DNA of 51,868 bases, taken from NCBI GenBank assembly GCA_029863385.1, contig JAOTVU010000014.1:1-51868 (forward strand), given 5' to 3'. The notes below the pieces were generated by a model. The model did no database searches and had not been told where the DNA came from. It worked only from the letters and a program-made list of their open reading frames with translations. The translations under genes and the position numbers were made by a program. Of the stretch, positions 46,464-51,868 are shown in pieces. Within the stretch, counting starts at the first letter, position 1. Each line of letters starts with the position of its first letter. The DNA is from Acidimicrobiia bacterium. Its GTDB lineage: Bacteria > Actinomycetota > Acidimicrobiia > Acidimicrobiales > SZUA-35.

Positions 46464-47279
46464 ATGAGCCACGCACTCGACCCTTCACTCGACCGCTACG
46501 CGCCGTTCGACAGCCTCACCATCGACCGTCTCGAACCGGGCATCCTCCGGATCGTCATCGACACCCCCGGCCGGCTCAACGCGGTCGACGGCGTCAAGCA
46601 CGCCCACCTTGCCGATGTCTGGACGGCGATCAACCGTGATCCCGACACAAACGTCGTCGTCGTCCACGGCGCCGACGGAGCGTTCTCGGCCGGTGGCGAC
46701 CTCGGCATGATCGACGAGATCATCGCCGATCCGGCCTACCGGGCCGAAGTGTTCCGCGAGGCTCGGGATCTCGTCTACAACATCATCAACTGCTCCAAGC
46801 CCGTCGTGTCGGCCATCGAGAAGGTGGCGGTCGGAGCCGGTCTGGCCACGGCTCTCATGGCCGACATCTCGGTTGTCGGGCGGTCGGCCCGGATCATCGA
46901 CGGTCACACGAAGATCGGGGTGGCCGCCGGCGATCACGTCGCCATCATTTGGCCGTTGCTGTGCGGGATGGCCAAGGCCAAGTACTACCTGATGACCTGC
47001 GAGCCACTGTCGGGCGAGGAGGCCGAGCGGATCGGCCTCGTCTCGCTGGCAGTCGACGACGACCAGGTGCTCGACAAGGCCTACGACGTCGCCCGTTCGC
47101 TCAACGACGGCTCGAACCAGGCGATCCAGTGGACGAAGCTGGCGCTGAACAACTGGTTGCGCATGGCCGGACCGACCTTCGACGCCTCGGCCGCGCTCGA
47201 AATGCTCGGTTTCGGGGGAGCGGACGCGGCCGAGGGCGTCGCCGCCGTCAGGGAGAAGCGACCCCCGAACTTCGCCTGA
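46464..47279 (+). CDS. Enoyl-CoA hydratase/isomerase-family protein with atypical catalytic positions
   Basis: A 271-residue crotonase-fold protein. The oxyanion-hole motif is GADGAFSAGGDLGMI. The second region reads VAVGAGLATALMADISVVG and IIDGHTKIGVAAGDHVAIIW. The two Glu that act in rat enoyl-CoA hydratase are not at the expected places, and the segment belongs to an actinobacterial subgroup with DGHTKxGVAAGDH. It may therefore do another crotonase reaction on a CoA thioester. ATG 46464 probably leads a leaderless mRNA. Confidence 0.85.
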   Translation: MSHALDPSLDRYAPFDSLTIDRLEPGILRIVIDTPGRLNAVDGVKHAHLADVWTAINRDPDTNVVVVHGADGAFSAGGDLGMIDEIIADPAYRAEVFREARDLVYNIINCSKPVVSAIEKVAVGAGLATALMADISVVGRSARIIDGHTKIGVAAGDHVAIIWPLLCGMAKAKYYLMTCEPLSGEEAERIGLVSLAVDDDQVLDKAYDVARSLNDGSNQAIQWTKLALNNWLRMAGPTFDASAALEMLGFGGADAAEGVAAVREKRPPNFA

Positions 47280-47415
47280 TCTCCGGAACGGGTCGCCGTC
47301 CGCATGTCGACGAGCGCCTCGGTCCGAGCAGGACCAAAGACCCTAGCGAGGATCCGGGTTGATCCCTTAGTTAAGTAGACAACGACTCCAATACTTAGGG
47401 TAGGTAGGTCTCGGA

Positions 47416-47736
47416 ATGTTGGCGCTCGCAGGGTTTCCCAACCTCCTGATCGTAGCGATGGCCACGGGCTTGGTCGCCGCGGCCGGGTGGTCACGGGTAT
47501 GGGGCCGCAATGCCGCCGGTCGGATCAGCTGGCGGGACGCCTGGCTCAAGGCAGGGGTGATCACCGTCACCGCCATCATGCTGATCGTCTACCTGCCGGC
47601 CCGTGTGCTTCAAACCACGACCGTGGCGAATTTCAGCCGACCGGTCCAGGATCTGATCGCGACGGTGATCTGGGGCGTGGCGCTCCTGGCCGTCATCATC
47701 GGACTGGATCACCTCCGGAAGGCCAGGAGGGTCTGA
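47416..47736 (+). CDS. Small membrane protein at the head of the electron-transfer operon
   Basis: A 106-residue protein with three hydrophobic helices (FPNLLIVAMATGLVAAAGWS; AGVITVTAIMLIVYLPARVL; DLIATVIWGVALLAVIIGLD). GGTAGGT lies upstream of the ATG, and a locally AT-rich stretch at 47350-47400 probably holds the operon promoter. Its stop overlaps the next start (TGATG), so it is tied to the GltD-like gene; a membrane anchor for it is a reasonable guess. Confidence 0.7.
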   Translation: MLALAGFPNLLIVAMATGLVAAAGWSRVWGRNAAGRISWRDAWLKAGVITVTAIMLIVYLPARVLQTTTVANFSRPVQDLIATVIWGVALLAVIIGLDHLRKARRV

Positions 47737-49529
47737 TGTCGGATTGGACCGACCTCGACTACTTCGACTCAAACATCCCGTGTCTGGCCGCCTGTCCCGT
47801 CCACACCAACGCCGGCATGTACGTGGCGGCCATCGCGGATGGCGACGATGAGCTCGCCTACCTGACCGCTCGACTCCCGAACCCGTTCGCCTCGGTCTGC
47901 GGGCGGGTCTGCGCCGCCCCGTGTGAGGACGCATGCCGCCGAGGCGAGATCGATCGCCCGATCGCCATTCGAGCCCTCAAACGGTATGTGACCGAGCAGT
48001 TCGGGCCGGAGTCCGGCGGTGGGTCACTGTGGACGAGGGTTGCCAGCCCTCCGGCGCGTCGTCGAACCCAATCCGTCGGGATCGTCGGCGGGGGACCGGC
48101 CGGACTGGCCTGCGCCCACGATCTGGCCCGGTGGGGGTACCGGGTCACGGTCTACGAAGCCACCGACCGCCTTGGCGGCGCCATGTGGCTCGGAATCCCC
48201 GAATACCGGCTCGACCGAACGGTGCTCGCCGCCGACGTGGCCGCCATTGTGGACCTCGGCGTCGAGGTCGAGTACAACACCAGGCTCGGTCGAGATGTCA
48301 CCCTTGCCGACTTGCGCCGTCGTCACGACGCCGTCTTCCTCGCCATCGGCGCCACCCTGGGCCGCGGTCTCGACATCGACGGAGCGGACGCCGACGGCGT
48401 GTTCAAGGCCATCGAATTCCTGATCAACATGAATCGGGGCTTTCAGGTGACGATCGGTGAACGGGTGGTTGTGGTCGGCGGCGGGGATGTGGCCATGGAT
48501 GCGGCTCGGACCGCTCTCCGCACCGCCGACTATCACCGTGACGCCGGCAACCTGCCGCCCGAGACGGCCGCTCGATCGGCGATGGAGGATGCCTTGGACG
48601 CGGCCAGGACCGCGGCCCGTGCCGGAGCCCGATCGGTCACCGTGATCTCGCTCGAGTCCCGGGAGGAGATGCCGGCCCACGACTTCGAGATCGAGGAAGC
48701 CGTGCTGGAGGGAGTGGCGATTATTCCCCGGCGAGGGCCGGCCCGAATCGTCGTCGAAGACGGCCGAACCGTCGGCGTCGAGACAGTCGGGGTGACCCGG
48801 GTCTTCGACGCCGACGGGCGGTTCAATCCCACCTTCGACGACGACGATCGCCGGATCATCGAAGCCGACACCGTGATCCTCGCCATCGGACAGGCCATCG
48901 ACCTCGATGCGCTCGGCTCCGACGGTCCGGCCATCTCGACACGGCGGACCATCGCCGTCGACGACGAAACCGGGGCAACATCGGAAGCCGACCTCTGGGC
49001 CGGCGGCGATGCGGCCAAGGGCCCCCGCACGCTCATCGCCGCCATCGCCGATGGGAGGCGTTCGGCCGCCTCCATCCATCACAGTTTCGGGGGAGAGGAG
49101 GCGGATAGCCGGCCGGGGCGGATGGTCCGTCTCGACCGGTTCCACCGATTGACCGACACCTATGATCGCCTCGACAGGGTCGAGGTACCAACCCTGCCAA
49201 CCGCTCGCCGGGTCGGTTTGGCGGAGGTCGAGACCGGCTTCACCCCGGAACAGGCCCGGTGTGAAGCCAACCGCTGTCTGCGCTGCTTCGCCAACATCAT
49301 GCTCGACGTCGAGCGCTGCGTGCTCTGCGCCCTCTGTGCCGACGTCTGCCCGGTCGACGTCATCGCCCTCGTGCCGTCGGAGGAGATCGATCCGACGAGA
49401 GCCGGAGGCACGGCGCTGGTGCTCGACGAGACCAGGTGTATTCGCTGTGCGCTGTGTATCGAACGCTGCCCACCGGACGCACTTTCGATGGGGGTTTGGA
49501 CTGGAGTGGGGGTGCCGCAATGGAACTGA
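47736..49529 (+). CDS. GltD-like FAD/NAD(P) oxidoreductase with N- and C-terminal iron-sulfur domains
   Basis: A 597-residue cytosolic protein. Residues 10-90 are the GltD-type Cys-rich domain (NIPCLAACPVHTNAG, VCGRVCAAPCEDACRRGEID). The FAD motif GIVGGGPAGLACAHDL is near 115 and the NAD(P) motif VVVGGGDVAMDAAR near 245, with an insertion after it. The last 80 residues are a two-cluster ferredoxin (CVLCALCADVCPVDVI; CIRCALCIERCPPDAL). It would move electrons between NAD(P)H, FAD and ferredoxin-like clusters. Placed in front of cytochrome b and Rieske genes with overlapping starts, it probably docks to that membrane complex. Confidence 0.82.
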   Translation: MSDWTDLDYFDSNIPCLAACPVHTNAGMYVAAIADGDDELAYLTARLPNPFASVCGRVCAAPCEDACRRGEIDRPIAIRALKRYVTEQFGPESGGGSLWTRVASPPARRRTQSVGIVGGGPAGLACAHDLARWGYRVTVYEATDRLGGAMWLGIPEYRLDRTVLAADVAAIVDLGVEVEYNTRLGRDVTLADLRRRHDAVFLAIGATLGRGLDIDGADADGVFKAIEFLINMNRGFQVTIGERVVVVGGGDVAMDAARTALRTADYHRDAGNLPPETAARSAMEDALDAARTAARAGARSVTVISLESREEMPAHDFEIEEAVLEGVAIIPRRGPARIVVEDGRTVGVETVGVTRVFDADGRFNPTFDDDDRRIIEADTVILAIGQAIDLDALGSDGPAISTRRTIAVDDETGATSEADLWAGGDAAKGPRTLIAAIADGRRSAASIHHSFGGEEADSRPGRMVRLDRFHRLTDTYDRLDRVEVPTLPTARRVGLAEVETGFTPEQARCEANRCLRCFANIMLDVERCVLCALCADVCPVDVIALVPSEEIDPTRAGGTALVLDETRCIRCALCIERCPPDALSMGVWTGVGVPQWN

Positions 49530-50353
49530 AGGAGCGGACCGAAACCGGCGACTTGGCCCGGCCACCTGATCGTACCTACGACCCTGGACGGGCCGAGCCT
49601 GGCCTCTGGGCCCGATTTCGACGATCGGAGTTCGGGCGTTCGATCATCCGAACCCCGACTCGGGCCACACCGCGCGATCGGGCCGCCGGGCACTGGTCCA
49701 GCTTCTTCCTGCACATCTACCCGGTCAAGATGCGACGAGCCGAAGCCGGCTTTCGCTACTCGTGGTACCTGGGTGTGATCTCGACTGTGCTGCTGGGATC
49801 ACTGGTCTTGTCCGGTATCTATCTGATGTTCTTCTACGTTCCGACACCCAACCAGGCCTACGTCAACATCCAGACGTTGCAGGTCGAGGTTCGGTTCGGC
49901 CAGTACATCCGCAACGTGCACCGCTGGTCGGCCCACCTGATGGTCCTGGCGGTGGCCGCCCATATGGCCCGGGTGTTCTACCGGGGAGCCCACAAGGAAC
50001 CTCGCCAGTTCAACTGGCTGATCGGGGTGATCCTGCTGGTCTTGACCCTGTTGCTGTCGTTCACCGGCTACCTGCTTCCCTGGGATCAGCTCGCCTACTG
50101 GGCCGTCACCGTCGGGTCGGAGATGGCCGGCTATGCGCCCTTCATTGGCGACACCGTGCGGGAGATGCTGCTCGGTGGACCGACGGTGGGAGCCCCCACA
50201 CTCCTCCGCTTCTACGTCCTGCACGTGGTGGTCCTGCCCCTGTTCCTCGTGATGCTCCTCATGATCCACCTGTGGCGATGGCGGAAGGATTCGATGCTCG
50301 ATCTGGACCCATCGGGTGATCCGACCGAACCGGGAGGTGACGACCGTGCCTGA
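49520..50353 (+). CDS. Cytochrome b, N-terminal part (b6-type)
   Basis: A 277-residue membrane protein with four core helices. Haem ligands appear as H134/H148 in helix B (VHRWSAHLM...AAHMARVF) and H235/H250 in helix D (LHVVV...MIHLW). The 15-residue spacing of the second pair is that of cytochrome b6. FTGYLLPWDQLAYWA is the family loop. It carries electrons from quinol across the membrane. ATG 49520 lies inside the end of the GltD-like gene (10-nt overlap). The C-terminal half is a separate gene. Confidence 0.9.
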   Translation: MELKERTETGDLARPPDRTYDPGRAEPGLWARFRRSEFGRSIIRTPTRATPRDRAAGHWSSFFLHIYPVKMRRAEAGFRYSWYLGVISTVLLGSLVLSGIYLMFFYVPTPNQAYVNIQTLQVEVRFGQYIRNVHRWSAHLMVLAVAAHMARVFYRGAHKEPRQFNWLIGVILLVLTLLLSFTGYLLPWDQLAYWAVTVGSEMAGYAPFIGDTVREMLLGGPTVGAPTLLRFYVLHVVVLPLFLVMLLMIHLWRWRKDSMLDLDPSGDPTEPGGDDRA

Positions 50354-50882
50354 ATCAGAACGGAATGGGCAACCGGTAGCGATCGGCGGGGGGCGCCGAC
50401 TTCTGGGCATCGTGCCCGGGAAGCCGGTGGCCGGGGATCGCAAGCAACCCGATCGCCAGGATCTGGTGATGGTGTGGCCGCACGTATTGGTTCGCCACGC
50501 CGTCACCGCCATGGTCGTGATGGTCGTGGTGCTCTTGATTTCTGTGTTCTTCGATGCCCCCCTGCGAGCCGTGGCCAACCCGACGCTCACGCCCAACCCG
50601 GAGAAGGCGCCCTGGTATTTCGCCGCTCTGCAGGAACTGCTGTCCCACTTCCATCCACTCGTCGCCGGGGTGCTCGTTCCCGCTGCGGTGATCGTGGGGC
50701 TGTGCGCGCTGCCCTACATCGACACCAACCCGACCAAGCGACCCCGCGACCGAAAGGTGGCGGTGCTGGCCTTCACGGTGGTCATGGTGCTGTGGATCGT
50801 GTTGACCATCATCGGCTTCGCCTTCCGCGGCCCCAACTGGGAGTGGGTATGGCCGTGGGTCGAGTGGCATGGAGAGTTGTGA
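50346..50882 (+). CDS. Cytochrome b C-terminal part (subunit IV-like)
   Basis: A 178-residue protein with three helices. NPEKAPWYFAALQELLSHF holds the variant of the PEWY motif at the quinol-oxidising site, matching menaquinol-type subunit IV. It pairs with the b6-type protein encoded just before (8-nt overlap). GTG 50346 is preceded by GGGAGG. A long charged N-terminal tail of about 45 residues precedes the first helix. Confidence 0.88.
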   Translation: MPESERNGQPVAIGGGRRLLGIVPGKPVAGDRKQPDRQDLVMVWPHVLVRHAVTAMVVMVVVLLISVFFDAPLRAVANPTLTPNPEKAPWYFAALQELLSHFHPLVAGVLVPAAVIVGLCALPYIDTNPTKRPRDRKVAVLAFTVVMVLWIVLTIIGFAFRGPNWEWVWPWVEWHGEL

Positions 50883-50890
50883 GGAGCGCC

Positions 50891-51400
50891 ATGAACAACC
50901 GGATGAATCGCAGAGAGGTTCTGGTTCGGGCCTGGCAGGCCGGCGCGGCCCTGGTGGCCGGTGCCGGTGTCTGGACCACTTGGGACCTACTCCGCCCCGC
51001 GAAGAATTCGGGTCTGGGTGGACTGATTCGAACGGTGCCTCCGGAGGCTGTCGGCGATACCGGTGCCGTAGAGGTTCTGGCCGCGCGGGCGTTTCTGGTC
51101 CGAATCGACGGAGAAATCGTCGCTCTCTCGGAGACCTGCACCCACCTCGGTTGCCGGGTTCCGTTCTGTGAGTCGTCGAATCGGTTCGAGTGCCCCTGCC
51201 ATGGGTCGGTGTTCAATCGGGCCGGAGAGCTGATCTCCGGGCCGTCGCCACGCGGTCTCGACCGCCACCCGGTGGAGGTGGGGGAGGACGGACTGCTCTA
51301 CATCGACACCGAATCGAAGACACCCGGGGTGGCGCCGGGAACGTTCACCATCGATGAACCGAGCACAGGCCCGTCCTGTGCCACCGAAAGCGACCACTGA
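50891..51400 (+). CDS. Rieske iron-sulfur protein
   Basis: A 169-residue protein. The N-terminus NRREVLVRAWQAGAALVAGA is a Tat-type signal-anchor with twin Arg. The Rieske cluster motifs are CTHLGCRV and CPCHGS, giving two Cys and two His ligands, followed by GPSPRGLDRHPV. It passes electrons from quinol to cytochrome c on the outer face. ATG 50891 follows GAGGAG. A 49-nt repeat pair follows this gene. Confidence 0.93.
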   Translation: MNNRMNRREVLVRAWQAGAALVAGAGVWTTWDLLRPAKNSGLGGLIRTVPPEAVGDTGAVEVLAARAFLVRIDGEIVALSETCTHLGCRVPFCESSNRFECPCHGSVFNRAGELISGPSPRGLDRHPVEVGEDGLLYIDTESKTPGVAPGTFTIDEPSTGPSCATESDH

Positions 51401-51404
51401 TGCC

Positions 51405-51453
51405 GTCGCATCGCCGGAGCCGCTGCTCACCGAGTTCGGCTTTGCCGAACTCC
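51405..51453 (+). repeat. 49-nt direct repeat, copy 1
   Basis: It begins GTCGCATCGCCGGAGC and ends with a hairpin GAGTTCGGC, ttt, GCCGAACTC (51432-51452). It matches copy 2, 93 nt downstream, with one difference. Confidence 0.8.
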
Positions 51454-51497
51454 TCGCTGGTGGTTTCACCTGGAGATCGATCGGGTTTTGGTGTGCG

Positions 51498-51546
51498 GTC
51501 GCATCGCCGGAGCTGCTGCTCACCGAGTTCGGCTTTGCCGAACTCC
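51498..51546 (+). repeat. 49-nt direct repeat, copy 2
   Basis: Same unit as copy 1, with C to T at position 17 and the hairpin at 51525-51545. Both copies lie in the 208-nt gap between the Rieske and cytochrome c genes. Confidence 0.8.
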
Positions 51547-51608
51547 GACTCACCGGCGAAACGTCGTCCGCTGCTGATGGATGGATGGGACCGAAAGGTG
51601 GCCCGGTA

Positions 51609-51868
51609 ATGCCGTACGGATACGCGACCGACTCCGAACTGGACGAATCGACCGATCGGGTGATGACGGCCGGTGCCGTCCTGATGCTCCTTCTGGTCGC
51701 CGCGTTTCCCTTCTATCTGCTCTATGAGCCGGGGGCCCGAGAGCAAGCTCGAAGCGTGCAGCACGACTCGCTGGTCGAGGAGGGCAGCTCGGTCTGGGCG
51801 TTCAGCTGTGGGTCGTGCCACGGCGAAGCCGGGGAGGGTGTCTCGGCCCCCGCTCTCAACTCTCGACA
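51609..51868 (+). CDS. Membrane-anchored cytochrome c (cut by window end)
   Basis: The first 86 codons are present. One N-terminal membrane helix (VLMLLLVAAFPFYLLYEPGA) is followed by WAFSCGSCHGEAGEG with the CxxCH haem-binding motif. It is the likely electron acceptor of the Rieske protein in this operon. AAAGGTGG precedes ATG 51609. Confidence 0.85.
   Translation, partial: MPYGYATDSELDESTDRVMTAGAVLMLLLVAAFPFYLLYEPGAREQARSVQHDSLVEEGSSVWAFSCGSCHGEAGEGVSAPALNSR

Noticed and set aside
51400-51609. 69-codon protein between the Rieske and cytochrome c genes
   Set aside because: Its sequence is just the translated repeat (SHRRS and SPSSALPNS twice) and has no protein-like features; kept only as a translation-coupling observation.

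Overview
The window is high-GC DNA from an actinobacterium, most likely a deep lineage such as Acidimicrobiia. This rests on the actinobacterial form of the rpoB/rpoC, secE/nusG and ribosomal genes, the use of TTG and GTG starts, frequent TANNNT boxes 6 to 9 nt in front of start codons (leaderless mRNAs), and terminator hairpins without U tracts. Species cannot be named from the sequence. No rRNA genes, insertion sequences, phage genes or CRISPR arrays were seen.

Layout. 1-4.4 kb: the 5' end of tuf (minus strand), a HAD-type 5'-nucleotidase, a lipoprotein L,D-transpeptidase broken by a C8 homopolymer, and an acyltransferase. 4.4-12.5 kb: a GT81-like glycosyltransferase, a 1261-residue TPR-histidine kinase-receiver-TPR protein, an RfbC-like epimerase, and a coupled SDR epimerase/DUF4910 pair. 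12.6-14.1 kb: an ECF sigma factor with its overlapping zinc-finger anti-sigma factor, then a small cyclic-nucleotide-binding protein. 14.2-31.2 kb: the transcription/translation core, tRNA-Trp, secE, nusG, rplK, rplA, rplJ, rplL, rpoB, rpoC. It is interrupted between rplA and rplJ by five unrelated genes (asparaginase, a CPVC membrane protein, an atypical 2-hydroxyacid dehydrogenase, a membrane protein, an MFS carrier). 31.3-33.7 kb: a redox group with a glutathione peroxidase whose catalytic residue is an in-frame TGA, a pterin carbinolamine dehydratase, a DsbB-like protein and an anchored thioredoxin-fold protein. 33.9-40.9 kb: a form II aerobic CO dehydrogenase-type operon (coxS-coxL-coxM), then a MoxR ATPase, a CoxE-like VWA protein and a CPBP protease. 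41-47.3 kb: unknown membrane proteins, a VOC protein, a LmbE-type deacetylase, an aldonolactone-oxidase-like flavoprotein and an enoyl-CoA hydratase homologue. 47.4-51.9 kb: an electron-transfer operon joining a GltD-like FAD/FeS protein to split cytochrome b, a Rieske protein and a cytochrome c cut by the window edge.

Most notable points: (1) the glutathione peroxidase is very probably a selenoprotein, with TGA at the catalytic position and a downstream hairpin whose apex matches the E. coli fdhF SECIS apex as I recall it; (2) RpoC lacks all four cysteines of the second zinc site near the trigger loop; (3) the GltD-like/bc hybrid operon suggests a NAD(P)H- or ferredoxin-linked quinone/cytochrome complex; (4) long perfect hairpins and short intergenic repeats recur, including an imperfect hairpin duplication between rplL and rpoB, a 19-bp hairpin after coxM, and a 49-nt repeat pair between the Rieske and cytochrome c genes.

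Everything here was read by eye. Family assignments come from recognised motifs, not from a search.
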